NCBI RefSeq assembly: GCF_003063415.1
Contig: NZ_NESK01000004.1
Span: 1 to 64,000, forward strand
Source: Limnohabitans sp. 2KL-17
GTDB taxonomy: Bacteria; Pseudomonadota; Gammaproteobacteria; Burkholderiales; Burkholderiaceae_C
Direction: 5' to 3'
DNA length: 64,000 bases
In this document: piece after piece, positions 32,145 to 41,052 of the stretch
Layout of the letters: every line of letters begins with the position of its first letter
Position numbering within the stretch: the stretch's first letter is position 1
The notes under the pieces: model-generated
What the model was told of the DNA's origin: nothing
The model's input: the letters and a program-made list of their open reading frames with translations, nothing else
Databases searched by the model: none
Made by a program: the position numbers and the translations under genes

Positions 32145-32822
32145 ATGAACACCCTGCCCTCGGCCGCCACTTTGGCCCCCACCGCCCTGATCGACAGCGA
32201 CCACCCTGGCGTGGTGGCCTTTGCCCGCCAACACGCGCAAGGCCGTGATGACCGCGAACGCGCCGTGGCCCTCTACCTGGCGGTGCGCGACCAGTTTCGC
32301 TACGACCCCTACCGCATCGATTTGTCGCCCGAAGGCATGCGCGCCAGTTCGGTCCTGGCCCAAGGCTCGGGCTGGTGCGTGCCCAAAGCGGCCCTGATGG
32401 CGGCGGTCTGCCGCGCTGCGGGCCTGCACGCCCGACTGGGCTATGCCGATGTGCGCAACCACCTGAGCACCGAACGCTTGCGCCAGACCATGCAAACCGA
32501 TGTGTTCATCTGGCACGGCTATGCCGACATTTGGCTGGGCGGTCAGTGGGTCAAGGCGACGCCCGCTTTCAACATTGAGTTGTGCGACAAGTTCGGACTG
32601 CTGCCCTTGGCGTTTGACGGGCTGAACGACTCGATCTACCACCCGTTTGACAAGGCGGGCAACCGGCACATGGAGTATGTGAACCAGCGCGGCACTTTCG
32701 ACGACATGCCGCTGGCGCAGATCGTGCAAGACTTCAAAACCGTCTACAGCGGCTGGATGGCCGAAAACGACCCACTGCAAAACGCCAGCTTTGAGCAAGA
32801 TGTGCAAAGGGAGACGCTGTGA
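32145..32822 (+). CDS. Transglutaminase-like (papain-fold) protein
   Basis: A 225-residue protein. The transglutaminase-like core spans residues about 35-150: AVRDQFRYDPYRID, then GSGWCVPKAALMAAVCRAAGLHARLGY with the likely catalytic Cys, then WHGYADIWLGGQWVKATPAFN with the likely His and partner residue. Bacterial members are often proteases, amidases or peptide cyclases. It has no signal peptide, so it is cytoplasmic. The stop overlaps the next gene's GTG start, so the pair probably acts together. Confidence 0.85.
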   Translation: MNTLPSAATLAPTALIDSDHPGVVAFARQHAQGRDDRERAVALYLAVRDQFRYDPYRIDLSPEGMRASSVLAQGSGWCVPKAALMAAVCRAAGLHARLGYADVRNHLSTERLRQTMQTDVFIWHGYADIWLGGQWVKATPAFNIELCDKFGLLPLAFDGLNDSIYHPFDKAGNRHMEYVNQRGTFDDMPLAQIVQDFKTVYSGWMAENDPLQNASFEQDVQRETL

Positions 32823-33226
32823 GCACGCGCGCCCTGGTGTTGCTGGACTCGATTGCGCTGGTCAACGCCACGCATGCTGGCACGGTGATTGTGTCCGGCT
32901 CACACGGCGGTTTGTCGGCCTCGCATTTCGTGACGGCGCAAACCCACAAGCCTTTTGCAGTGGCCTTCAACGATGCCGGCGGCGGCAAAGACAACGCCGG
33001 CAGAGTGGCACTGCACGAGTTGCAGGCGGTGGGTGTGCTGGCCATTTTGTTCGCACACACCTCGGCCCGCATTGGCGAGGCACAAGACGGGTTGGACAAC
33101 GGCGTGGTCAACGGCCTGAACGAATTGGCCTTGGCGCAGGGACTGCAATTGGGCTGGCGCATTGCACAAGTGGTGCGGCACCTGGGGGCCAACCCCGACC
33201 CCGACCGCGACCGCGCTCAAGCGTGA
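32819..33226 (+). CDS. Conserved hypothetical protein, partner of the transglutaminase-like gene
   Basis: A 135-residue protein that starts with GTG and overlaps the transglutaminase-like gene (GTGA). The translation shows small conserved-looking motifs: SGSHGGLSA, FNDAGGGKDNAGR and SARIGEAQDG, with hydrophobic segments typical of an alpha/beta fold. The C-terminal end is charged (PDPDRDRAQA). No established family name comes to mind. Coupled translation suggests it is a substrate, regulator or accessory of the transglutaminase-like protein. Confidence 0.6.
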   Translation: MSTRALVLLDSIALVNATHAGTVIVSGSHGGLSASHFVTAQTHKPFAVAFNDAGGGKDNAGRVALHELQAVGVLAILFAHTSARIGEAQDGLDNGVVNGLNELALAQGLQLGWRIAQVVRHLGANPDPDRDRAQA

Positions 33227-33262
33227 ATCACCGCCTTGGCCAAGGGGGCTGAATAATTCTCT

Positions 33263-34153
33263 TCAATAAGTGATGGTCAGCGTTCGGACCTCGCTGGCCG
33301 TACACGCAGCGCCATTGCAGGTGCCGGATTGACCACTGGCCATGGACCCATTGATCGTTGCACTCTGCGCCAATCCGTTGCCGGTCTGGACGCCTGTTTT
33401 GCTGAGTGACAAGCTGTAGTTCAGCCCCAACAAGCTGCCGAACGTTGAGTCCAAAGACATGTCGTAAGTCGTGTTGCTTAGGCAGGTCACAGCAAAAGAC
33501 GTGCTGGCCAAACTCGCGGTGGTTTGAAAGGATGTGTACACGAAGTTGACGTTCCCCGGCGGCGAACTCAGCGCGCACTTGCCCGCCACAGCCAGTGAGA
33601 CACCGAAGGTCTGAACCGTGGGGGCGATGTCTGTCGATGCCAAGGCCGCGCTGCTGCCTTGGTAAAGCTTGGCAGTTTGGGTGTCCAGGTAGGTGCCTGC
33701 ACCGACATTTTGTGCGGACGGCACAGAGATGTAGTAATTCAAATAGACGGTCGTAGACGCCGTGGAAGTCAGACTGCCCTTGATGCGGTTGCTGGAGACA
33801 TCGTTCCACACTTGGCTGTTCCCGACATCACGCCATGTGTTGTAGGCAATCACCGAGGCCCCGTTGCGCGCCCGACTTTGACTGCCACTCAAATTGACCC
33901 CACCGCTGAGGCCCAGCTCGTAATAAACCGTGTCGGTGTTGCCACCTGTCTTGGTGCAGTTGATGGTGACCGTCCCCGTGCCGACCAACTGCGAGGGCGA
34001 GATGGGGTCGTAGGCCAGGGAAATGCCGGAAACCGAAGACAAGGCACAGCTGAATGGACCCGCCTGGGCAACCGGTGAAATGAGCCACAGCCCCAGACCT
34101 AAAAACGCACCCACAGCCCTCGCCGCATGGCCCCAAAAAATTCTCTGAATCAT
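33263..34153 (-). CDS. Csu-type pilus tip protein with two spore coat U (SCPU) domains
   Basis: A 296-residue secreted protein. A signal peptide (about residues 1-31) is followed by two SCPU domains: one near 32-165 (FSCALSSVSGISLAYDPISPSQ, then TVTINCTKTGG) and a second near 185-290 (GKCALSSPPGNVNFVYTSFQTT, ending VRTLTITY). A double-domain subunit encoded last in the operon matches CsuE, the tip adhesin. The start (ATG 34153) overlaps the usher stop (ATGA). It is probably at the pilus tip and mediates attachment. Confidence 0.88.
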   Translation of the reverse strand: MIQRIFWGHAARAVGAFLGLGLWLISPVAQAGPFSCALSSVSGISLAYDPISPSQLVGTGTVTINCTKTGGNTDTVYYELGLSGGVNLSGSQSRARNGASVIAYNTWRDVGNSQVWNDVSSNRIKGSLTSTASTTVYLNYYISVPSAQNVGAGTYLDTQTAKLYQGSSAALASTDIAPTVQTFGVSLAVAGKCALSSPPGNVNFVYTSFQTTASLASTSFAVTCLSNTTYDMSLDSTFGSLLGLNYSLSLSKTGVQTGNGLAQSATINGSMASGQSGTCNGAACTASEVRTLTITY

Positions 34154-36564
34154 GGTGTGGTCTCCCGGCAAGTCACAGGGCCAAGCCGAATGATTTCAGC
34201 ATCGACGGCACCAGGAAGATCAACCTGTGCTTTGCAGTCATACCCTTCCCATTTGAGCGCGATCGTGTTGCGCTGTTGCAGCCCGGTCAGAAACACCTCG
34301 CCACGCCGCGCCACGAAAAACTCTTTCCCGTCGCCCACCAGCTCAACCCGGGTGCCTGCAGGCACGGGCGAGCCATCGGGCGTGACCACTTTCACCAACG
34401 CGCCTTGCCCCGATCGCACCGGAAACTTGACGGCCACACCACTTCGCCAAGCGGGCACGGCGGTGGCCTCAATGCTGTCCAGTTCTGCGCTCATGGGCAG
34501 GTCGTTGGCATTGAGTCGAATGGTGTTGGTTTGGTAGGCCGACAGGCGAGGCAACATGGCAAAGCCGTCTTTGTCAGTGTGTGTGAGGGTCTCGCCCTGG
34601 AAACCCACCCCCACATTGGGGTAGCCGGGCACATGGACCAGGGCAAAGCTGTTTTGCAATCTGCGTGCCGTAAAAAATCGCCCATCCATGAACACCGCAG
34701 CCCCCTGCGCATTCAGGCGAAGGGTATGCGTTTGACCGGAAGTGGCCAGATCAGCCCCGAGAAAACCGCGGCCACTTTGGTAGTAAACGCCGCCCTCGGC
34801 ATAGTCTTCGCTGACCCGATGGCCGCCAAGAACACGCCAGCCCACCCCGGTTTCGTTGCCGATCGGCTCTGTTGCGGCCGTATAGCCTTCCCAGCCCTGC
34901 CGGGTCTTGCTCAATGAAGCCGTGACCACCCGCTGCTTGTCCAGTGGCAACAACAATGAAACACCGACCGTGTAACCCGATTGATTGCCTGACACGCGGG
35001 TGCCACTGAAAATCAGTGTGCCGCGTTCAGCCACGCGCATGGCGTAACTCGTCGTGATCACCTTGCTCAAGCCCTGATCGTGACTCAGCAGTCGCGCCAA
35101 ACTCAAACCCACCGAAGCCTTGTCATCGAAGGTGTGCCGAAGGTTGACGGCTTGCTCTTCCTTGTACGCCCGCTCTGTGGGGCTGAACCCCAGCTCCCGG
35201 TAATCGCGTGAGGCTTTGACCAGCCGCAGGTTCACACCGTTGTTCAAATCCTGATGGTCAAGCCCCAGCAACAGCTTGCTTCCTCTGAGATCGGAGGCGT
35301 CGCGGCTGGTGGCCAGCGCAGCTTGACCCAGTGCCTGGAAGGGCAATTGGGTGTTGATGCCCACGCCTGCCGTTTGCAGTGGTTTGGACCATTCGGCGCG
35401 GCCCTCAAGGGTCAAAGTTTTGGTCAGACCTTGCCGGTAAAGCCCTGACGCAAACGCATCTCGGTAGTCGGCACTCAGGGTGCCCAGATTGAAGCGCTCT
35501 TTGCCCACGTTGACACTCCAGTCACGCAAGCCTTGTTCAAGCAACTGGCTGCTGGTGAAAAACGGGGAAACGATCACGGTTTCTCGGCCCAACAAATCCC
35601 TGACCACGACACGCGCCTCACCCGCACCCGTGATCTGCGTGAAGTTCTCGACCGTGAAGGGCCCTGCAGGAACATTCGAGATTTGCCGCAGTGCATTGTT
35701 GACATACAGCTCCAAAGTTCCCGGGCTGCTGGCAGACCCTGCAAGCGTTGGCAGGGGTTGACTGAGAAACCCGGGTGTCAAACCAAAATTGGTGCCCAAC
35801 TGGACGCCACCAAAAAACATGTTGCGGCCCCACAGGGATGCCCGGGTCGAGGTGTCACCCAGTCGCAGAGTCATGTTTTGGCCGTGAAAGTCTTTGGTCC
35901 AGGTCGTCTCCAAACGCCGCCATTCACTGGGCAAGTTGGGGTCGGTGCTGCCCAGATTTCGGCCTACTTGACTGGAGATCAAGGTCCCCATGCCTGTGGC
36001 CAGTCCGATTTCTGTCAACACCCCCGTGCTGTGGGGCGTCGTCACGCCTGTCCCTCGCGACACCGTGTGTGCCAGGTCGTAATTGACAAAAACCGACGGC
36101 GAGACGATGGACAGCGCCAGCGGTTTGGCGGCGTTGGTTTTCATCTGTGTCGTGGTGAACGCCTCGGGGGCGAACTCGAGCTGCAAGGCTTGGGTGCTGA
36201 AGTCAAAACGCGCACGGTAACCGGGCAAGGCAAACAAAGGCCACCAAGAGGCATCGCGAAATTCGATGGAGGCGGCGCCTGCTGGCAGAGAAATCCGCCA
36301 CTGCTGGAGAATTTCCGGGGTCGCGTAAAGCTCGCCTTCGTGGTCGAGCAGCGTCCACTCGCCCACGGGTGCTTGGTTGAGGGTGACGTCCACCAACCTG
36401 AGGTGCGATGCTTTATGGGGTTTGCCGGGTTCACTGCCCTTGCGCTCAGCTTGGCCAGAGGCGTTCGCTTCGGGCACCTGTGTCTGTGCGTGCAAACCCC
36501 GCGCAGGCAGTGCTGCAAGCCAGGCCACCAACGCGCCCGCACAAATTGTCTGGAATCGAATCAT
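34150..36564 (-). CDS. Fimbrial outer-membrane usher (CsuD-like)
   Basis: An 804-residue usher that assembles and exports pilin subunits across the outer membrane. A signal peptide is at residues 1-26 (ending LHAQ). The beta-barrel core reads GRNMFFGGVQLGTNFGLTPGFLSQPLPTLAGSASSPGTLELYVNNALRQISNVPAGPFTVENF (about residues 248-310), which includes the usher plug region. The C-terminal domain reads TRVELVGDGKEFFVARRGEVFLTGL. It is about the same length as known CsuD proteins. The stop overlaps the SCPU gene start. Confidence 0.93.
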   Translation of the reverse strand: MIRFQTICAGALVAWLAALPARGLHAQTQVPEANASGQAERKGSEPGKPHKASHLRLVDVTLNQAPVGEWTLLDHEGELYATPEILQQWRISLPAGAASIEFRDASWWPLFALPGYRARFDFSTQALQLEFAPEAFTTTQMKTNAAKPLALSIVSPSVFVNYDLAHTVSRGTGVTTPHSTGVLTEIGLATGMGTLISSQVGRNLGSTDPNLPSEWRRLETTWTKDFHGQNMTLRLGDTSTRASLWGRNMFFGGVQLGTNFGLTPGFLSQPLPTLAGSASSPGTLELYVNNALRQISNVPAGPFTVENFTQITGAGEARVVVRDLLGRETVIVSPFFTSSQLLEQGLRDWSVNVGKERFNLGTLSADYRDAFASGLYRQGLTKTLTLEGRAEWSKPLQTAGVGINTQLPFQALGQAALATSRDASDLRGSKLLLGLDHQDLNNGVNLRLVKASRDYRELGFSPTERAYKEEQAVNLRHTFDDKASVGLSLARLLSHDQGLSKVITTSYAMRVAERGTLIFSGTRVSGNQSGYTVGVSLLLPLDKQRVVTASLSKTRQGWEGYTAATEPIGNETGVGWRVLGGHRVSEDYAEGGVYYQSGRGFLGADLATSGQTHTLRLNAQGAAVFMDGRFFTARRLQNSFALVHVPGYPNVGVGFQGETLTHTDKDGFAMLPRLSAYQTNTIRLNANDLPMSAELDSIEATAVPAWRSGVAVKFPVRSGQGALVKVVTPDGSPVPAGTRVELVGDGKEFFVARRGEVFLTGLQQRNTIALKWEGYDCKAQVDLPGAVDAEIIRLGPVTCRETTP

Positions 36565-36591
36565 GGGGTGACAGGTCGGGTCTGCTTCGAT

Positions 36592-37308
36592 TCAGGGAAT
36601 TTCAATCGTCTTTGTTTCGGTTTTCAGATCGTCGTAAACCAAGGTCAATTGAGCGATCCCTGGCGCCATGGCCGAAGGGTCTGCATCTTGCAGGGGCAGG
36701 CTCCGGCGAACGCCAGCCAAAATGTAGGGGCTGCCTTCTGTTTTTCCCAAAAGCAGGCCCCCACGGCGAATTTCAGCCGAACGCACTTGGGCATAGGCCG
36801 CGCCTGAGTTCAGGCACGACAGGCTGGGCTTGGCGCCCTCACCCTTGTCCCAGCCGCAATCGATTTTTCTACTGGCCCCCGAGGGTGTGATGAAAATGGG
36901 CATGTTCAGCACCAAGGCAATCGGCAATTGCAGCGTGGCGTCCTTGCGCCTTTCGGCTTCAGGGATTTCGCGCACCAAAAGGCGGTAGGTCATTTGCCTG
37001 GCCTTGTCACGCGGGATCAACAAACCCAGCCGAACCACTTGCCTCGAACGCGGTGGCAGGCGAAGACTGGGCGGGGAAACAATCAGGTCTTCTGTCGGCT
37101 CGGTTTTGTCGAGACCTTCCAGGTTTTGCATCCACTGGTACACATCGGCCTGAAGCACCACTTCTTCGTCGCCATCGTTCGTCAGTGTGATGGCCACGGC
37201 TTTGTCTCTGGGGTCAAAAAACAACCTCACCGGAGTCACTGAAAAAGCCCCTGCGTTGCAGGTCAAGCTGGCCATCAATAGGGCGATCAACGTCAAAATT
37301 TTTAGCAT
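36592..37308 (-). CDS. Fimbrial periplasmic chaperone (CsuC-like)
   Basis: A 238-residue chaperone with a signal peptide (MLKILTLIALLMASLTCNAGA, 21 residues). It has the PapD-like fold: FSVTPVRLFFDPRDKAVAITLTNDGDEEVVLQADVYQW in the N-terminal domain, then LRLPPRSRQVVRLGLLIPR and TYRLLVREIPEAE near the G1 and middle strands. It folds and caps pilins before the usher. The start was placed at 37308 from the signal peptide and a GAG site; the longer frame to 37440 is not convincing. The usher gene starts 27 bp downstream. Confidence 0.92.
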   Translation of the reverse strand: MLKILTLIALLMASLTCNAGAFSVTPVRLFFDPRDKAVAITLTNDGDEEVVLQADVYQWMQNLEGLDKTEPTEDLIVSPPSLRLPPRSRQVVRLGLLIPRDKARQMTYRLLVREIPEAERRKDATLQLPIALVLNMPIFITPSGASRKIDCGWDKGEGAKPSLSCLNSGAAYAQVRSAEIRRGGLLLGKTEGSPYILAGVRRSLPLQDADPSAMAPGIAQLTLVYDDLKTETKTIEIP

Positions 37309-37459
37309 GTCACTCGGCACGAAGCCCGGTCTGATAAGGGGATAAAGACGTCTTTGCGCAAAGGTCTGCGGCGTTTGCACCAAATGGGCACGCACACTGG
37401 GCAGGACAATTCGCGCAAAGACAACATGCGAGTCAGGCATGTTTGAACGCCGGAGGGAC

Positions 37460-37960
37460 TCAGTAAGTGATCGTCAATGTCCGGGTGTTGTTGGCTGTAC
37501 CGGTTGTCACGGTTCCGTCTTGTGCAGCGGGAATCGTTCCGTGAACGTAATACATTTGACCGGTGAGGCCATTACCGGTCGCGGTGCTGATGCTGGCGTT
37601 GCCGTTGGCAACGGTTGCGTGACTCGAATTGCTCGTCAGATTCAAGGTGTAATTCAAGCCTGTCGTTCCATCAGTCAAACTGGCATTGTCCAAAGCCATG
37701 CTGTAGCTTTGGCTGTTGGTGCAACGCACCTGAAAGCTGGTGGTACCGGTTGTCGCGGTCGTTTGAAAAGACGTGTAAGCCAGATTGAGGTTGGAGATGG
37801 CGGTGGTCAAAGTACCGGTTGCACCAGCGCCGCTGAAGACCTCACATTTTGGCGTCAGCGTGACCCCCACGTTAAATTGTCCCGAAGCCGTCGCCGCCAT
37901 GGCCGATGAAGCCAAGCCGCAAGCCACAACGGCGAAGCCCAATGCATATTTCCGAATCAT
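37460..37960 (-). CDS. Major pilin subunit, spore coat U domain (CsuA/B-like)
   Basis: A 166-residue protein with a signal peptide (MIRKYALGFAVVACGLASSAMA, 22 residues) and a single SCPU domain: GQFNVGVTLTPKCEVFSGAGATG, NLNLAYTSFQTTATTGTTSFQVRC, and a C-terminal TRTLTITY. Cysteines at the two strand positions suggest a disulfide. It should be the rod-forming pilin. An AGGAAATTGATC sequence precedes the start. It is the first gene of a four-gene operon and has 12-bp iterons upstream; CsuA and CsuB homologues are missing, giving a reduced system of one pilin, chaperone, usher and tip. Confidence 0.9.
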   Translation of the reverse strand: MIRKYALGFAVVACGLASSAMAATASGQFNVGVTLTPKCEVFSGAGATGTLTTAISNLNLAYTSFQTTATTGTTSFQVRCTNSQSYSMALDNASLTDGTTGLNYTLNLTSNSSHATVANGNASISTATGNGLTGQMYYVHGTIPAAQDGTVTTGTANNTRTLTITY

Positions 37961-38060
37961 GATCAATTTCCTTTGTAAATTTAGACGTGCGCCATTCGCA
38001 CGCCTTAACAAAGCTTATTGATGGACTCCACTTCAGACCGTTACATAAGTCACCAACACG

Positions 38061-38102
38061 TATGTACCCTTGTATGTAGCGTTCTATGTACGGTTGTATA
38101 GC
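38061..38102. promoter_or_regulatory. Iteron-like tandem repeats, 12-bp period
   Basis: TATGTA occurs at 38061, 38073 and 38085, spaced exactly 12 bp, with a degenerate fourth unit (TATAGC) at 38097. Between them the units share nSSTTS-like spacers (CCCTTG, GCGTTC, CGGTTG). The block lies 101-142 bp upstream of the pilin ATG and just after the C45 stop at 38114. In-phase repeats (near one helical turn) suggest a cooperative regulator binding site for the pilus operon. Confidence 0.55.
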
Positions 38103-38113
38103 TCACAAAAAAA

Positions 38114-39331
38114 TCAATGCATGCCGATCGGTGTAGGTTTTGTACGCACGGCTGCAGCCAAAGGCACCGGCTCAAAAGCCACCCGGCTGGGCACATCGCA
38201 CGCCACCCACATGGCCGGGGGATAGGTTTGCATGATGATGCCCGCCACGCTCTCGACGCGACTCTCAGGCGGCACGCTGGGGTCGGGGCTGCGGCAGATG
38301 GACAAAAAGCCATCGGATTCGTCGCGCAAAAAATGCGCCAACCCGGCTTGCCCTATGGGGGTTTGCAGCGCGTGTTGCCCGGCTGTCGCCAAGCGGCTGT
38401 GACTCGACAAACCCGGCCCCACGGGGGCTTGTTCGCCCACCAGCGTCTCGCACACGAAGTGGTTGGTGTGCACCACCACGCCATCGGTGGGCGCAAGCTC
38501 GGCCCAACCCGCTGGCGACACCTCAAAACAAACGGCTTGTCCTTGTGCGTCTGCACAGGGCACATTGGAGGCGGCACCAAAACCCAGCCCCAGGTCAGTT
38601 TGCAGGGCTTGCAAACGCTCACGCGCTTGCACCACCGATCGGCAGTCGAGCAAGTGCCGCAGCAACACATGCACCGGCACGCCCAGGCGGCTGCCATCGC
38701 GCACAGAGCGCAATATGTTCAAGCCAATGGCAAAACCCGACTGGTTGATGCCGATCTTGGCCAGCATGCCCGCCTCGGTCAGGGTGGTGATGCTTTGTCC
38801 GCTTGGTCCCTGGGTGTGCAGCACCACCAGGGCTTCGCGCTGGCGGCCCATCCAGTCCCAGTTTTGCGCCAACCAGGCCTGCCCGGATTGGCTGGCGGCA
38901 GCGGTCACGCCCATGGCCGTGCACTCGCCGTCTTTCAGGGCGCTATCCCAGCTCGCCTGGGCCAGCCAGTCCGGCAGGCCGGCCGCGTGGTTGGCGGCCA
39001 GGGCGGCGTGCGCCAGTTGCGGCTCATCCGTGAAAAATGTGGGCGGCAAAATTTCGGTGCGGCAGTTCAGGGCCATCAGGCTGCCCAGGGTTTGGCCGCT
39101 GCCCTCGGCCATGCCGCGCAGTTCGTCCATCAAGTCGGCATCCACCTGCGCAATGACGCTTTCAAACCGCAGGCCTCGCTCGCAAGCACTGGCCCAGTCG
39201 ATGCCGCACGCGGCAAACAGGCGGGCATAGGTGACCACACTGTGCTGTATGCGGCTTTGGGCCTGGCGGCCGTAAATCAGGCCACGCTGGTGGGCCGAGG
39301 CTGCGCCAAGGGTATTGATGCAAGGAAACAT
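38114..39331 (-). CDS. C45-family autoproteolytic acyltransferase/hydrolase (acyl-CoA:isopenicillin N acyltransferase-like)
   Basis: A 405-residue NTN-hydrolase-fold protein. The probable nucleophile is C137 in DGECTAMGV, the site where the proenzyme is cleaved in family C45; GQAWLAQNWDWMG and FAIGLNILRS continue the family pattern. C45 enzymes transfer or remove acyl groups from amines, in some cases on beta-lactams or N-acyl amino acids. There is no signal peptide. The start at 39331 was chosen by homology. It is divergent from the MlrC-type peptidase gene, which hints at a shared peptide-like substrate. Confidence 0.82.
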   Translation of the reverse strand: MFPCINTLGAASAHQRGLIYGRQAQSRIQHSVVTYARLFAACGIDWASACERGLRFESVIAQVDADLMDELRGMAEGSGQTLGSLMALNCRTEILPPTFFTDEPQLAHAALAANHAAGLPDWLAQASWDSALKDGECTAMGVTAAASQSGQAWLAQNWDWMGRQREALVVLHTQGPSGQSITTLTEAGMLAKIGINQSGFAIGLNILRSVRDGSRLGVPVHVLLRHLLDCRSVVQARERLQALQTDLGLGFGAASNVPCADAQGQAVCFEVSPAGWAELAPTDGVVVHTNHFVCETLVGEQAPVGPGLSSHSRLATAGQHALQTPIGQAGLAHFLRDESDGFLSICRSPDPSVPPESRVESVAGIIMQTYPPAMWVACDVPSRVAFEPVPLAAAVRTKPTPIGMH

Positions 39332-39511
39332 GCAGAGGCTCCTGAAAAAACAAGACGGTGCAACCACTGCACTTAACAGACCCAGTCTCAAACGGGAAGG
39401 TGCGCACTGTCAATCCGGTTCAATGCAAATCAGCAGTTCTGCTGGCACCTCGGTGACTGTGGCCTGCAAACCCTCAGGCACATCATGGCTGTCTGTTGAA
39501 CTGGAGTTCCT

Positions 39512-41011
39512 ATGCGCCTGCTGATTGCCATGATGATGCACGAGACCAACACCTTCTCGCCGGTGCCCACCGACTTGCAGCGCTTTGCGCTGGCCCAGGG
39601 TGAAGCGCCACCCTGCGGCGAGGTAGCGATCGCAGCGTTTCGCGGCACGGGCACAGCCACCGGGGCCTTCATTGACCTGGCCGAGCAGGCCGGGGCCGAA
39701 TTCGAGCTGGCCCTGGCCGCCCACGCCGCGCCCAGCGGACTGGTGCACGACGAGGCCTACGAAGCCATGTGCCAGGCGATTTTGCAAGCGGTGGCGCAAG
39801 GCGGTTTTGACGGCATCTTGCTCGACTTGCATGGCGCCATGGTGAGCCAAAGCCACGAAGACGGCGAAGGCGAGTTGCTGCGCCGCATTCGCGCCATCGA
39901 CCCCAAAACTCCGATGGGCGTGGCCTACGACATGCACGCCAACATGCACACCGACATGGTCGAATTGGCGCAAACCGTGGCGGGCTACCAAACCTACCCG
40001 CACGTCGACATGTACGAAACCGGCATGCGAGCCGGATCGGCTTTGCTCAAAATGATCCAGGGTCAAGTGCAACCCACCACCGCCTGGGGCCGCCTGCCCA
40101 TGATCCCGCACATCATGCGGCAAAGCTCTCTGGACGAACCCAACCGCACCCTCCAGGCGCGTGCCCGTCAAATGGAAGCCGCCGGCGCCTTGTGTGCCAG
40201 CGTGTTCACTGGTTTTCCGCATGCCGACATCGAAAACGCCGGTCTGTCGGTGGTGGTGGTGACCGACAACGACCCGGCGCTGGCCGAGCGCTTTCGCGAC
40301 GAGCTGATGCACATGGCCTGGGACAGTCGGGCGCAATGGGTTTACCAAGCCGAACCGCTGGCCCGGTCGGTGGCGCGGGCCAAAACGCTGACTGATTTTC
40401 CGGTGATGCTGCTCGACCACTGCGACAACGCGGCCTCGGGCGGCACCATGGACACCACAGCGGTACTGGCCGAAGTGCTGCGACAGGGTTTGCGCAAGGT
40501 GGCGGTGTTTGCCATTTTTGACCCTCAAGCCGTTCAAGAAGCCATACAGGCGGGCATTGGCGCGCAGGTGACTTTGCAAGTGGGGGGCAAGATGGCCATG
40601 CCGCTGATGCCGCACCGCAGCGAGCCGATTGAATTGCGGGGTGTGGTCAAGCTGATCTCGAACGGCAAATACCGCGTCAAAGGTCCGATGAGTCGGGGTG
40701 CCCTTCAAAACATGGGCCTGGCGGTGGTGATTGACACCGGCGAGGTCGAGGTGGCGCTGATTTCGCGCCACGTCGAGCCCTTTGATGTGAACGCTCTGCT
40801 GAGCCTGGGCATGGACCCGACGCAAAAAAACTTTGTGGTGCTCAAAAGCCGTGTGCACTGGCGCGCAGGGCTGGGTCAGCTGGCCCGAGCCACGGTGGAA
40901 TGTGCCGGGGCGGGCGCTTGCACCTCGGACTACAGCGAACTGCAATTCAAGCGCCTGCGCCGCCCGATTTACCCACTGGAGGCGGACGTCACCTGGTCCA
41001 CTGCGGGCTGA
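39512..41011 (+). CDS. M81-family peptidase (microcystinase C, MlrC type)
   Basis: A 499-residue metalloprotein. The N-terminus RLLIAMMMHETNTFSPVPTDL (H10, E11 in the family motif), GILLDLHGAMVSQSHEDGEGELL, and GVAYDMHANMHTDMV are the conserved M81 metal-binding stretches. MlrC degrades the linear microcystin tetrapeptide in microcystin-degrading bacteria; homologues elsewhere act on unknown small peptides or amides. A CTGGAGTT site precedes the ATG. It is followed by an MFS gene on the opposite strand that may take up the substrate. Confidence 0.87.
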   Translation: MRLLIAMMMHETNTFSPVPTDLQRFALAQGEAPPCGEVAIAAFRGTGTATGAFIDLAEQAGAEFELALAAHAAPSGLVHDEAYEAMCQAILQAVAQGGFDGILLDLHGAMVSQSHEDGEGELLRRIRAIDPKTPMGVAYDMHANMHTDMVELAQTVAGYQTYPHVDMYETGMRAGSALLKMIQGQVQPTTAWGRLPMIPHIMRQSSLDEPNRTLQARARQMEAAGALCASVFTGFPHADIENAGLSVVVVTDNDPALAERFRDELMHMAWDSRAQWVYQAEPLARSVARAKTLTDFPVMLLDHCDNAASGGTMDTTAVLAEVLRQGLRKVAVFAIFDPQAVQEAIQAGIGAQVTLQVGGKMAMPLMPHRSEPIELRGVVKLISNGKYRVKGPMSRGALQNMGLAVVIDTGEVEVALISRHVEPFDVNALLSLGMDPTQKNFVVLKSRVHWRAGLGQLARATVECAGAGACTSDYSELQFKRLRRPIYPLEADVTWSTAG

Positions 41012-41052
41012 TCGCGCTCAGACACTGCTGCGACATGAAACGCGCACCGGGT

